This document shows positions 45,601 through 54,532 of a stretch of 64,000 nucleotides of DNA, in pieces. The first letter of the stretch is position 1. Each line of letters begins with the position of its first letter. Location: positions 124,001 through 188,000 of the forward strand of contig NZ_JADLQL010000004.1 in NCBI RefSeq assembly GCF_015477805.1, read 5' to 3'. This stretch comes from Nocardia flavorosea (GTDB lineage: Bacteria > Actinomycetota > Actinomycetes > Mycobacteriales > Mycobacteriaceae). The notes below the pieces were generated by a model that made no database searches, was not told where the DNA came from, and was given only the letters and a program-made list of their open reading frames with translations. Made by a program: the position numbers and the translations under genes.

Positions 45601-46864
45601 TCAGGGCAGCCGTAGCGGTGGCGACGGCGGGAAACGCACGGGTAAGCGGGTGAGCGCGCGATGAAAAGGACCGGGACGCCAGGTCAACTCGTCCGCGGGT
45701 ACGGCCAGTTCGATTTCCGGCAGAGCGTCCAGCAACTGATCGATGGCGTCCTGTACCACCAGATATGCCACCGAACGAGCGGGGCATGCATGCACCCCGA
45801 TACTCCAGGACAGATGCGAACTGTTGTCGGCCCGGTCGGCGCCAGAGATCGCCGGGTCATTGTTACAACCGGCCATACTGATCACCACCGGCTGATGCGC
45901 CGGCAACCAGATATCGTCGATCAGAACCGGATGCCGCGGGTAGGAGATGCAATAGTTCGACAGTGGCGGGTCGGTGAACAGGACCTCGTCCAGCGCGGCA
46001 CGGGTCGACTGACTACCACCGAGCACATTCCCGGCGAACCGGTCGTCGGTGAGGATGAGGCGCATGGTGTTGACGATGAGATTCTGCTGCGGCTCAATGC
46101 CCGACCCGTACAGGCTGACCAGTTGCGGAATCATCTCGTGGTCGTCGAGCGCGGCCGGATGCTCCATCAAACGAGTGGTGAGATCATTGCCGGGCTCATT
46201 GCGCTTGAGCGTCACCAAGTCCAGCAAGGCCTGCGCGAGCATCGCGTTCGCCTGGTCCGCGTCGTCGCCTTCGAAGATCTTGGCCATACTGTCCGCAACC
46301 CGGGTCCCGATCTCGGGCGGGCAGCCGAAGAGCACGTTCACCACGGCAAACGACAGCGGGAAAGCGTACTGCTGAATAAGATCGGCGGTTCCGTCCGCGC
46401 AGAATGTATTCACCTGCGCGATGGCGAGCCGCTCCACAGTAGCGCGTAGCGCGTAGCGCGAACATATCCACACCGGCAACCGCGGCGACCGTCGCCTGCC
46501 GGTAGCGGGCATGTTCGACCCCCGCGCTGCGGATCGCGCACGGCCGCCATTCCAGCATCGGCAGTATCGGGCAGTCGGGTGCGACAGTGCGTTGCCATAT
46601 CCGCGGGTCTGCCGGGAAACGTTCGGGATCGTTGAGAATGCGGCGCGCGGCGTCGTAGCCGACGACCAGGGTGGCCGGCACACCGGGAGCGAGATCCACC
46701 GGCACCAACGCACCGTACGCACGGCGCATCTCACGATAGGCACGGTGCGGGTCGGCGGCGAACTCCTCGGTGTAGAGGGGGATACGGACACTGTCCGGAT
46801 CGTACGGCGAACTCGATACGGCCGGGATGACCTCGGCGGTATGAGGCTGCGGCTGGCTCGGCAA
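45601..46864 (-). pseudogene. Cytochrome P450 gene frameshifted by a 7-bp repeat
   Basis: Two overlapping frames together make one P450 of about 420 residues. The N-terminal part (TTG 46864, behind GGAG) gives YDPDSVRIPLYTEEFAADPH and continues to GVDMFALRAT; the rest is in another frame from ERLAIAQVNTFCADG onward, with the I-helix region LVSLYGSGIEPQQNL (the usual oxygen-binding Thr is not obvious) and the haem loop SIGVHACPARSVA with Cys. The shift occurs exactly at three tandem copies of GTAGCGC; with two copies the frame is restored. It may be a pseudogene, a phase-variable gene, or an assembly error. Confidence 0.85.
46439..46459. repeat. Tandem 7-bp repeat, three copies of GTAGCGC
   Basis: Three perfect copies in a row, inside the P450 coding region at the point where the reading frame changes. 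Two copies would keep the frame. Confidence 0.95.
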
Positions 46865-47370
46865 AGGTTACATCTCCGGTCGAGGTGATGGGTCGTTGTC
46901 GCGTCAGATGGCAGCTCTCGGCTGCGTCCCCCGCCTTCGGAAGGCCGGTCGCGGTGCCGCGCACCCCCAGCGCCGGAGCGGCGACAGCTGCCTGCCGACG
47001 GATCCCAACACTAACCGGTCGTCGCCACATACGCGAACAGAACGTTCACATAGCTACCGTAAAGCGCTGTAAATCAGCGTAGTTGGGCACGACGGTATTC
47101 GATATGTCAGACACATCGTGGCCGCTCGGCACGTCGTTCGCCAACCCGCGCCCCACGTCCTGATCCGTGCGACCACCCGGAGAAATCCGGCACGGTTCAG
47201 AAGAGGGAACACCATGCGAAAAACCCGAGGTGGGGCGGAGAGCCAGCAGCGTCATCGCTGCACCTGCTTGCACAAGAGTGATTTGCCGACCAGGGGCTTG
47301 AAAACAAACACTCCAAAGTGTTTTTATGGTTTCAGGCGGACGGAGAGCCCGCGAGCGAGGAGTAGGAACC
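46865..47370. promoter_or_regulatory. Divergent promoter region with inverted repeat 47306-47323
   Basis: About 506 bases with no supported gene. AAACACT and AGTGTTT (47306-47312 and 47317-47323) form a 7-4-7 inverted repeat in an AT-rich patch 48 bases before the membrane-protein ATG, the usual place for a TetR-type operator. Confidence 0.45.
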
Positions 47371-47859
47371 ATGAGCACCACCCAGATCACCGCGAACACC
47401 TTCGGCCTCAACGACGAGAACTGGCGCAAACACGCCAACCCGTGGAGTGTGTGGAGCCGGATGGCCGCGTTCGCGGTCATGCTCGCCGCGATCTACCTGC
47501 GCGATGTGCTGGGCTGGTGGACACCGGCCGTCCTGGTCGGCGGTGTCGCGTTCATGTTCGCCAATACCCGAATGTTCCGGCCCATCGATGTTCCGAACCG
47601 CTGGGACGAGAAGGGGATCTACGGGGAGCGCCTGTGGACGGAGAAGGCACCGGCCGCCGAACCGCACCGGCGCGCGATCTCGGCGATCATCGGTATCGCC
47701 GGGGTGGGACTGCCGCTCATCGTGTGGGGGCTGGTGAGCGTCCAGTTCTGGCCCACCGTCTTCGGCTGGACACTGGTCTTCATTTCCCAGCTGTGGCAGA
47801 TCGACCGCTTCGTCGCCATCTATGACAGCGCCACCCGCGCCGACACACCCCGAAGCTGA
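47371..47859 (+). CDS. DUF6653-like membrane protein
   Basis: A 162-residue protein with a short polar N-terminus (ending WRKHANPWSVWSR) and four hydrophobic helices in two pairs, around a cytosolic-looking loop with NRWDEKGIYGERLW. The HANPWSVWSR motif and this loop match my memory of the DUF6653 family; function is unknown. ATG 47371 follows GAGGAG, so the 15-residue upstream extension is dropped. The carboxylesterase gene follows after 121 bases and may be in the same transcript. Confidence 0.65.
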   Translation: MSTTQITANTFGLNDENWRKHANPWSVWSRMAAFAVMLAAIYLRDVLGWWTPAVLVGGVAFMFANTRMFRPIDVPNRWDEKGIYGERLWTEKAPAAEPHRRAISAIIGIAGVGLPLIVWGLVSVQFWPTVFGWTLVFISQLWQIDRFVAIYDSATRADTPRS

Positions 47860-47980
47860 CATCTCGAATCCGAAACACGGTGCGGCTCAGGCATTCCGAT
47901 CGAACGACGAGCGAGCCGCTCAACCCCACCCCCACACCACCGGTTCAGTGCGTGCTGAACATCGGCGAAGGAGAAGACCT

Positions 47981-49543
47981 GTGTCGACCGAATCGGTCAT
48001 TGTCTCGACAACCTGCGGCAAGCTCGAGGGCGAATCATGCAACGGTGTCAATGCCTTCCGCGGCGTACCCTATGCCGCGCCGCCGGTCGGCGAACTACGT
48101 TGGCGGGCACCGCAACCGGTCCAGCCGTGGGACGGTGTGCGACCGGCGCGCGCCTTCGGGCCGGTCAGTCATCAGCACCCGCTGCCGCCGTCGGAGATCC
48201 ACAAGGGCATCCTGGACGTTCCCGGCATACACAGCGAGGACTGCCTGTATCTGAATGTGTGGACCCCCGGCCTCGACGACGCGGAGCGATCCGTCCTGTT
48301 CTGGATCCATTCCGGTGGGCTGGAATACGGGTCGGGATCGCAACCGCTTTACGACGGCACCACGCTCGCCGCGACCCGAGATGTGGTCGTGGTGACCATC
48401 AACTACCGGCTCGGCGCCCTGGGCTACCTCCGCTTGACCGACCTCACCGGCGGCGCGATCCCATCCACCGGCAACGAGGGCCGGATGGACGAGATCGCGG
48501 CACTGACCTGGGTACGCGACAATATCGCCGCTTTCGGGGGCGATCCGGACAATGTCACGATCTTCGGCCAATCGGCCGGATCCATCGAAGTGGCCGCGTT
48601 GCTCGCAATCACTCCGGCGCAGGGGCTGTTCCGACGGGCCGCGCTGCACAGCACCGCTACCCATTCGTCCCAGACCATCGAGAATGCCAACCGGATGAGC
48701 GAGTTGTTCCTCGACATCCTCGGCATCGACCCCCGTGATGCCGACACACTCCGGGAAGTGGAACCGGCACGGCTGGTCCAGGCCTCCACCGACCTGCTCG
48801 GCCGGATGAAACAGGAGGACCCGAACTCGGGCAGAATGCACTTCAACCCGGTCGTCGACGGCGACTTTCTTCCCATGCGCCCCTACGATGCGGTGCGCGG
48901 TGGCGCCGCAGACGATATCTCGGTCATGGTCGGCACCACCCTGGACGAGACCCGGTTGGCCTTGGGTTCCGAACCACCACTACAGCTGTATTACGCCCAG
49001 GCGCTCGCCGCGTGCCGCGTCTTCCTCGGCGACGAAGCAGAACGAATGATGGCCGCCTACACCGACCTCCGCACCAGGCGTGGCTTACCGGCGAGCCCGA
49101 CCGATGTGATGTTCGCCATCGAGACCGACCGGGTGCTGCGTTATCCGTCGATCAAACTCTCCGAAGCCCTCGGCGAACGGCGCCGCCCCGGCTACCACTT
49201 CGTCTTCACTTACGAATCGCCCGCGATGGGCGGGCGACTGGGGGCAGCGCACGCTCTGGAACTGGGTTTCCTGTTCGGCACCTACACCGACGAAAAAGCC
49301 AAGGTGTTCAACGGGGAAGGCCCGGTCGCCGACCGCTTGGCCGAGCGGATGCAGGATGCCTGGACAAGTTTCGCGGCGACCGGCGATCCGTCGTGCGCGA
49401 GCATCGGGTATTGGCCGACCTACGGCGCCGCCCGCGAGACCATGCTGATCGGCGACGATTGGCGCGTAGCGAAGGCACCCTACGAGGATGAACGACTGCT
49501 CTGGGAAGAATTCCCCGGCGACGCGCGAATCGGCCTGATGTAG
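47981..49543 (+). CDS. Type-B carboxylesterase
   Basis: A 520-residue carboxylesterase/lipase of the type-B (cholinesterase-like) family. It has the nucleophile in FGQSAGS, the oxyanion-type segment WIHSGGLEYGSG (one Gly replaced compared with HGGG), an acidic residue in GTTLDET and the His in GAAHALELGFLFG. EDCLYLNVWTP is the family's second signature. GTG 47981 with GAAGGAG upstream is chosen over an in-frame start 53 codons earlier. No signal peptide is seen. A TetR gene follows after 158 bases. Confidence 0.88.
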   Translation: MSTESVIVSTTCGKLEGESCNGVNAFRGVPYAAPPVGELRWRAPQPVQPWDGVRPARAFGPVSHQHPLPPSEIHKGILDVPGIHSEDCLYLNVWTPGLDDAERSVLFWIHSGGLEYGSGSQPLYDGTTLAATRDVVVVTINYRLGALGYLRLTDLTGGAIPSTGNEGRMDEIAALTWVRDNIAAFGGDPDNVTIFGQSAGSIEVAALLAITPAQGLFRRAALHSTATHSSQTIENANRMSELFLDILGIDPRDADTLREVEPARLVQASTDLLGRMKQEDPNSGRMHFNPVVDGDFLPMRPYDAVRGGAADDISVMVGTTLDETRLALGSEPPLQLYYAQALAACRVFLGDEAERMMAAYTDLRTRRGLPASPTDVMFAIETDRVLRYPSIKLSEALGERRRPGYHFVFTYESPAMGGRLGAAHALELGFLFGTYTDEKAKVFNGEGPVADRLAERMQDAWTSFAATGDPSCASIGYWPTYGAARETMLIGDDWRVAKAPYEDERLLWEEFPGDARIGLM

Positions 49544-49701
49544 CGCACAGAAGACAGCATTCGCCATGAAACCCGAACCGGCGCGGAACCCAGCGATTCA
49601 CTGCGGGCTTCGCGCCGGTTCGATGACGCGCGGCCCGTTCCGCGCGCCGGAACCCAGCATGAAAACATTGAATCGGTTCGTTTTTACCGTAGGAGGTCGG
49701 T

Positions 49702-50301
49702 TTGCCCGTAGCGTTCACCGCGCAGGAACGCGCGCACATCACCGAAGCGTTGCGCGCATCGGGGCACCGGTTGTTTTCGACGGTCGGGCTCAAGAAGACA
49801 TCGCTGGCGGAACTGGTCGCCGACGCCGGGATCGTGAAGTCGACCTTCTACGCCTTCTTCGATTCCAAAGAGGCCCTGTATCTCGACCTGCTGCTGACCC
49901 ATGCCCAGCGCGTACGCGAGGCAACCATCGACCAGGGGCTGCACCAGGGACACGACACCGTCGATGCGTTGCGCCGCTACCTGCGGGCGGTGGTCGAGGT
50001 GCTGGCCGAAGACCCGCTGTACCGCAGATTGATGTCGCACCCGGACGAGATGGCCCTGCTGCAACGCAAACTGACTCCCGAAGCGGTCGCCGCCGCAGGC
50101 AGCAACGGCATGACCGAGCTGGCCGAGTTCATCGCGGCAAAACAGTCGGCCGGCGATATCGTCGGCGACGACCCCTGGGTGGTGGTAGGCGCCCTCCGCA
50201 GCGCCTTACTACTGGTCATACACGCCGAAGAGTTCGGCGCCGCCTACCCACAGGTACTGGACCTGACCATCGATGCGCTGACCGCCGGCGTCATGGCCTG
50301 A
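49702..50301 (+). CDS. TetR-family regulator
   Basis: A 199-residue TetR protein with helix-turn-helix at about 28-72 (LAELVADAGIVKSTFYAFFDS, then KEALYLDLL) and a helical C-terminal domain. The start is TTG 49702, supported by AGGAGG 5 bases upstream. It follows the carboxylesterase in the same direction and may control it and the DUF6653-like gene through the 47306-47323 inverted repeat; this is only positional. Confidence 0.85.
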   Translation: MPVAFTAQERAHITEALRASGHRLFSTVGLKKTSLAELVADAGIVKSTFYAFFDSKEALYLDLLLTHAQRVREATIDQGLHQGHDTVDALRRYLRAVVEVLAEDPLYRRLMSHPDEMALLQRKLTPEAVAAAGSNGMTELAEFIAAKQSAGDIVGDDPWVVVGALRSALLLVIHAEEFGAAYPQVLDLTIDALTAGVMA

Positions 50302-50518
50302 CAATCGCTCACGCACGGGTCCGGACACGGATCGCCCATTCCGCTCCTGGCCGACAGCGCCGTCTGGTCGGAAGGAATAGCGTCGGTCCCGAGGTTCACG
50401 CCCGGTGGTCCGCTGTGAGAGCGCATCACTGCCGGATCGAGGGAAACTCCGTGGATATGGCATATCCGCCGACATGGGAGCACGGGCTTTCCCAACGGAA
50501 AATCGGCGTGACCTGTAG

Positions 50519-50558
50519 TTTCTGCTCCCCCAACTGGACTCGAACCAGTAACCTGCCG
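50519..50558. repeat. Direct repeat copy 1 (displaced tRNA-Asn 3' end, att-like)
   Basis: Forty bases identical to 51910-51949. The sequence is the 3' 34 bases of tRNA-Asn plus 6 flanking bases, but here the rest of the tRNA is absent. A weaker match (TGACCTG) precedes both copies. This is the classic trace of site-specific integration at a tRNA 3' end. Confidence 0.9.
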
Positions 50559-50954
50559 TTACGAGCTCCCGCCGGCGTGCTGGTCAGACCCCGAATATCG
50601 GCGGGCACCTCTGCTTATGGGCCAAGTAGGAACGGACAACGTGTCGATTCGACCTGGGGGTTCGTGTACGAAGGTTCTCCGTAGTGGCCGGAATTTTTGG
50701 CGAGAATTGGGGAAGGGTCGAATTCGACGTTTTCGACTCTGTCGCCGTCGCGGCATCCGACTGGCCAGCCGCGTGCACACGACCCCGGCACGTCGACGGT
50801 CCGAGTTGGCGTGCCGACCTGTGTGCGGCAGGCGCCGGGCCAACCGGACGTGTTCTATTACTGCCGCAACCCGACGGCTCACCGATTCTGCAATAGCCTC
50901 GCCCCACTGGCCACAGCCTCAAACGGGATCGACCGGAGAGAACACCACCCATGT

Positions 50955-50973
50955 GCCATACTTAAAGTATGGC
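50955..50973. promoter_or_regulatory. Palindrome spanning the vapB start codon
   Basis: GCCATACTT, one central A, then AAGTATGGC: a perfect 19-base palindrome that includes the vapB ATG (50969-50971). No ribosome binding site precedes the ATG, so the mRNA may be leaderless and the antitoxin could repress by binding over the transcription and translation start. Confidence 0.65.
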
Positions 50974-51235
50974 AACCCGGAAGATCACCGTCACCGTGCC
51001 GGAAGAACTCGTCGAATCGATCAAGGGCCGGGTCGACTCGCGGGGAGTGTCCGGCTACATCGCTGCCGCTGCCGCACATCGCGATGCCATGGACCGGCTG
51101 CGGGAGCTGGCCGAACAGATCGAGGAAGAATACGGTCCACTGTCGGAGGAAGAGCAGCAGGCCGCGCTCGATCGGATCGCCGCGCTCGACGAATGGCATG
51201 ACGAACACGGCGCAGGTCCCGGCAGTGCCGCGTGA
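50969..51235 (+). CDS. vapB: VapB-like antitoxin
   Basis: An 88-residue protein. The first 35 residues (ATRKITVTVPEELVESIKGR) are a ribbon-helix-helix-like DNA-binding segment; the rest is an acidic helix (EEEYGPLSEEEQQAA) that would wrap the toxin. Its start codon lies within a palindrome, suggesting autorepression. Its stop overlaps the toxin start by 4 bases. It lies inside the tRNA-Asn islet. Confidence 0.82.
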   Translation: MATRKITVTVPEELVESIKGRVDSRGVSGYIAAAAAHRDAMDRLRELAEQIEEEYGPLSEEEQQAALDRIAALDEWHDEHGAGPGSAA

Positions 51236-51678
51236 ACCGGGCACGACGAGCGGCAGCGCATCAGCCACGGCAACGTGTCTTCGTGTTCGATTCCGAGGCA
51301 TTGGCCAAGGCAGTCCAGGGTGACCGGGAGATCGCCGCGCTCATCAAAACCGCACCGCAACTCGATATCCCGATCGTCACGTCAGCACTGACCACGCTGG
51401 AAGCGTGGAACCCGCGAGACGGATCCAAGCAGGCCCTGTGGAGTTGGACGTTGTCACGAATCCGCGTGGTACACACCGATGACCACGTAATCGCATCCGC
51501 GCGGGACATGTTGCGGAACGCCGGACTACACGGGCACAAATACGCCATCGACGCCGTCCTCGCAGCTGTCGCCGAGCGAGAGTTCGCCAGCGGGTCCGAA
51601 ACCACCGTCTTCACCTCCGACACCGACGACCTGAAGCAACTTCTGGCGGGTCGGCCTGTGCGGGTAGAGAAGGTCTGA
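51232..51678 (+). CDS. vapC: VapC-like PIN-domain toxin
   Basis: A 148-residue PIN-domain protein, a metal-dependent RNase typical of VapC. The acidic active-site residues are all present: Asp in VFVFDSEAL (about 20), Glu in TTLEAW, Asp in YAIDAVLA and Asp in FTSDTDDL. Such toxins cut tRNA or rRNA and stop growth until VapB neutralises them. GTG 51232 is coupled to vapB by a 4-base overlap. Confidence 0.85.
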   Translation: MNRARRAAAHQPRQRVFVFDSEALAKAVQGDREIAALIKTAPQLDIPIVTSALTTLEAWNPRDGSKQALWSWTLSRIRVVHTDDHVIASARDMLRNAGLHGHKYAIDAVLAAVAEREFASGSETTVFTSDTDDLKQLLAGRPVRVEKV

Positions 51679-51909
51679 AAGGGCATTCTGGCAACTCGGA
51701 CGCGCCTCGATCTGAGCAGAACCCGTCCCCCCGCTGAGCACCCCCACCGCGTGAAAGAGACCGATCGAACCGCACCTACCGAATCTGGGCATCGGTGACC
51801 GCCAAGGCATTCAATTGATTGGAAGTTCGGCCCGGAAATTTTGGCATATTCTTGGCTATACACCGAAGAAAGAAGCAGGTCAGGCCAAATTAGTCGGCCT
51901 GACCTGCGT

Positions 51910-51949
51910 TTTCTGCTCCCCCAACTGGACTCGAACCAGTAACCTGCCG
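51910..51949. repeat. Direct repeat copy 2 (within intact tRNA-Asn)
   Basis: The copy of the 40-bp repeat that forms the 3' part of the functional tRNA-Asn gene and 6 bases beyond it. Confidence 0.9.
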
Positions 51950-51988
51950 ATTAACAGTCGGCTGCTCTGCCAATTGAGCTATAGGGGA
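51916..51988 (-). tRNA. tRNA-Asn (anticodon GTT)
   Basis: A 73-base cloverleaf on the minus strand: acceptor TCCCCTA/TGGGGGA (one T-G wobble), D-arm GCTCAATTGGCAGAGC, anticodon loop CTGTTAA with GTT at 51955-51953, T-arm with GGTTCGAGTCC, discriminator G. The CCA end is only partly encoded (CA). dnaG lies close by, as in other Mycobacteriales. Confidence 0.95.
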
Positions 51989-52194
51989 TTGCTCGGTGGT
52001 CTCGCCCGTACCGGGCTGACCGAGGTGAAACTCTAGCGTATGGGTGGGCGCGGGCCCAAATCGCGGGGTCGAGGTCACAGAACGCGAGGAAAGCGGGGGC
52101 GAGCGGCGGGTCTGTGGTGGAGTCGGATCGACACGTGCAGGTGCGGTCGGGCAGGATGGGGCGGCACGGACTACTGGGAGGAGCTCGACCCAAG

Positions 52195-52443
52195 ATGCTG
52201 CGGTTGATCATCGGTATCGCTGCCGGTTATGTGCTGGGCAGTAAGGCCGGGCGGGCGCGCTATGAGCAGATCAGTGCGAGTGCGCGGGCCGTCGCGGGCA
52301 GCCCGGTGACGCGCAAGCTGGTGCTGGTGAGCCGGCAGAAGCTATCGGAGAAGTTGAGCACCCAGCCCAAGCTGGAACCCATGGAGCCGCTGGACGAGCG
52401 CACGACTGTCATGGTGCCGCACGATCAGCTACGGCGGCGTTAG
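52195..52443 (+). CDS. Small actinobacterial protein with N-terminal membrane segment
   Basis: An 82-residue protein starting MLRLIIGIAAGYVLGSKAGR: a short hydrophobic helix with a G-x-x-x-G-S-K-A-G-R motif and RYEQI after it, a common YtxH-like pattern in actinomycetes, followed by a basic helix and a disordered tail. Start ATG 52195 is chosen because the motif starts there; GGGAGGAG lies about 12 bases upstream. Function unknown, probably membrane-associated. Confidence 0.7.
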   Translation: MLRLIIGIAAGYVLGSKAGRARYEQISASARAVAGSPVTRKLVLVSRQKLSEKLSTQPKLEPMEPLDERTTVMVPHDQLRRR

Positions 52444-52544
52444 GCCGAATTCCGTACCTGCGCGCGGGCTCGGCCGAGGACGGCGTAGCGGCACCGCACC
52501 CCGCTTGCCATACGTCTGCACGTGGCCGATCCGAGCCGCGGGTA

Positions 52545-54464
52545 TCAGGCGGCGAAGTCACCACTGCCCATGGCCTGCTCGAGCAGGCTTTTACGGTACT
52601 GCTCGAGGGCGACCAGATCGCCGAACAACGCCATATAGGTGTCGGGGTCGTCGGTGGACGAGACGCGGTGCAGGCGGGATTTCAGTTCCGCGATCTGGCG
52701 CCCTACCAACCCGGCCTGGGCGCTGGCAAGAACGCCGTTGACGAAGCGCGGGATATCGTCGCTGGTTTTCACCGGTAGCGGTTCACTCGCCAGTTCCGAA
52801 ACCAGTGCGCGCAGGGTGAGGTCGTCGGTGTGGTCGGTGATCGCGCCGATCCAATCCGCGCCGGAGAGCCCGCAGCAGACGCCACCGGCTTCGGCCATGA
52901 GAGTGCGGACGGCGATATAGGCGGGGTGGGTGAAGGCGTCGGTTTCCAGGGCGTCGAATGCCGGTCCCGCGATTTCCGGGTATTGCAGGCCCGCGGCGAG
53001 GGCCTGGCGCTGGGAGTTCAGCACCGGGTCGCGCGGGTCGGGGCGGGCGGCCGGCGGCGTGAGGCCGGTGTGTTCCGCGCGGGGTGCGCGGGTGGGGACG
53101 GCCGCGGCGCCGCGCAGTTTGCGGGCTTCCTCGTCGACCCGGCGGTAGACGAGCTGCGGATCCTGCCAGCCGGTCCATTCGGCGAGCTGGGTGGCATAGC
53201 GTTTACGCAGACCGTGGTCCTTGATCTGGGCGACGATCGGCACCGCCCAGCGCATCACCTCGACCTGGCTGTCGTAGGTCAGGGCGCGGGTGCGGCTGTC
53301 CTCCCGTTTGGCGATCTCCTGGCGCAGCGCGAAATCGAACAGCGGTTCGCGGCGGGCGACCATATCGCGCAGGGCGGCATCACCGGAATGCTGCCGCATC
53401 TCGCACGGATCCTGGCCGTCCGGGGACACCACCACATAGGTCTGCCCGGCCACTTTCTGATCCCCGAGGAAAGCCTTCAGGGCGGCGGCCTGGCCGGCGG
53501 CGTCGCCGTCGAAGGTGAAGATGATCTCACCGCGCCAGAAGTTGTCGTCCATGAGCAGGCGGCGCAGGATTCCCAGATGGTCGTCGCCGAATGCGGTGCC
53601 GCAGGCGGCGACGGCGGTTTTCACGCCGGCAAGATGCATGGCCATCACATCGGTGTAGCCCTCGACGACCACGGCTTGATGACTCTTCGCGATCTCCCGT
53701 TTGGCGTGGTCGAGCCCGAACAGCACCTGGGACTTCTTGTACAGCAACGTTTCCGGGGTGTTGACGTACTTGCCCGGCATCGTGTCGTCTTCGAAGAGTT
53801 TGCGGGCACCGAAACCGATCACATCGCCGCCGAGATTGCGGATCGGCCACAGCAGCCGCCGGTGGAAGCGGTCGATCGGACCGCGGCGGCCCTGCCGGGA
53901 CAGCCCGGCGGCCTCCAGTTCCTTGAAGTCGAACCCCTTGCTCTGCAGGTGTTTGGTGAGGGTGTCCCAGCCGTCGGGGGCGTAACCGCAGCCGAACTGG
54001 GTCCAGGCGGCCTCGTCGAAATTGCGGTCGGTGAGATATTTGCGGGCCATCGTGGCGTCGGGACCGCGCAGCCGGGACATATAGAACTCGTGCGCGGCAG
54101 CGTTGGCGGCGACCAGCCGGGAGCGGGTACCGCGGTCGCGCTGCACCGAGGTGCCGCCGCCCTCGTAGTTGATCCGGTAACCGATCCGGTCGGCGAGCTG
54201 TTCGACGGCCTCCACGAAACCGATGTGCTCGATCTTCTGGATGAAGGCATACACATCGCCGCCCTCGTTGCACCCGAAGCAGTGGAAAAGGCCGTGGTTG
54301 GGGCGGACATGGAAGGACGGCGATTTCTCGTCGTGGAACGGGCACAGGCCCTTCATCGAATCGGCGCCGCCGCGTTTGAGGGCCACGTACTCGCCCACCA
54401 CGTCTTCGATCCGGACGCGCTCCCGAATGGCGGTGATATCGCGAGCTGGTATTCGTCCGGTCAC
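52545..54464 (-). CDS. dnaG: DNA primase DnaG
   Basis: A 639-residue bacterial primase. The N-terminal zinc-binding domain (CPFHDEKSPSFHV ... FHCFGC, about 41-66), the RNA polymerase domain with FGARKLFED and VVVEGYTDVMAMH (Toprim Glu), TFDGDAAGQAA (acidic metal ligands) and a C-terminal helicase-interaction region are all in order. It makes RNA primers for replication with DnaB. It is followed in the conserved direction by nothing closer than 100 bases and preceded by dgt 68 bases away, an order shared with mycobacteria. Confidence 0.97.
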   Translation of the reverse strand: MTGRIPARDITAIRERVRIEDVVGEYVALKRGGADSMKGLCPFHDEKSPSFHVRPNHGLFHCFGCNEGGDVYAFIQKIEHIGFVEAVEQLADRIGYRINYEGGGTSVQRDRGTRSRLVAANAAAHEFYMSRLRGPDATMARKYLTDRNFDEAAWTQFGCGYAPDGWDTLTKHLQSKGFDFKELEAAGLSRQGRRGPIDRFHRRLLWPIRNLGGDVIGFGARKLFEDDTMPGKYVNTPETLLYKKSQVLFGLDHAKREIAKSHQAVVVEGYTDVMAMHLAGVKTAVAACGTAFGDDHLGILRRLLMDDNFWRGEIIFTFDGDAAGQAAALKAFLGDQKVAGQTYVVVSPDGQDPCEMRQHSGDAALRDMVARREPLFDFALRQEIAKREDSRTRALTYDSQVEVMRWAVPIVAQIKDHGLRKRYATQLAEWTGWQDPQLVYRRVDEEARKLRGAAAVPTRAPRAEHTGLTPPAARPDPRDPVLNSQRQALAAGLQYPEIAGPAFDALETDAFTHPAYIAVRTLMAEAGGVCCGLSGADWIGAITDHTDDLTLRALVSELASEPLPVKTSDDIPRFVNGVLASAQAGLVGRQIAELKSRLHRVSSTDDPDTYMALFGDLVALEQYRKSLLEQAMGSGDFAA

Positions 54465-54532
54465 GCGAACGAGTCTATGCCAGCCGGCCCGGCCCGGAAC
54501 CCGAGCACCCTGTGCCCGAACTCACCGGTGAT

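Larger units (their letters stand above)
50519..51949. mobile_element. tRNA-Asn islet carrying VapBC
   Basis: The two 40-bp repeats are 1391 bases apart and enclose only the vapB-vapC pair and about 600 bases of non-coding flank. No integrase, excisionase or transposase is inside. The intact tRNA lies at one end and its duplicated 3' fragment at the other, as expected for an integrated element; it is either a decayed remnant or a minimal element mobilised in trans. Confidence 0.65.

Noticed and set aside
46439..46459. Short tandem repeat as a CRISPR-like or origin-like array
   Set aside because: Only three 7-bp units without spacers, inside a coding gene. No CRISPR repeats were seen anywhere in the window.
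47822..49543. A longer start for the carboxylesterase, overlapping the membrane-protein gene
   Set aside because: The extra 53 residues are low-complexity, and GTG 47981 has a strong ribosome binding site and matches the usual start of the fold.
50519..50558. A second tRNA-Asn gene
   Set aside because: Only the 3' half of the tRNA is present; the anticodon arm and 5' half are missing, so it is a displaced fragment.
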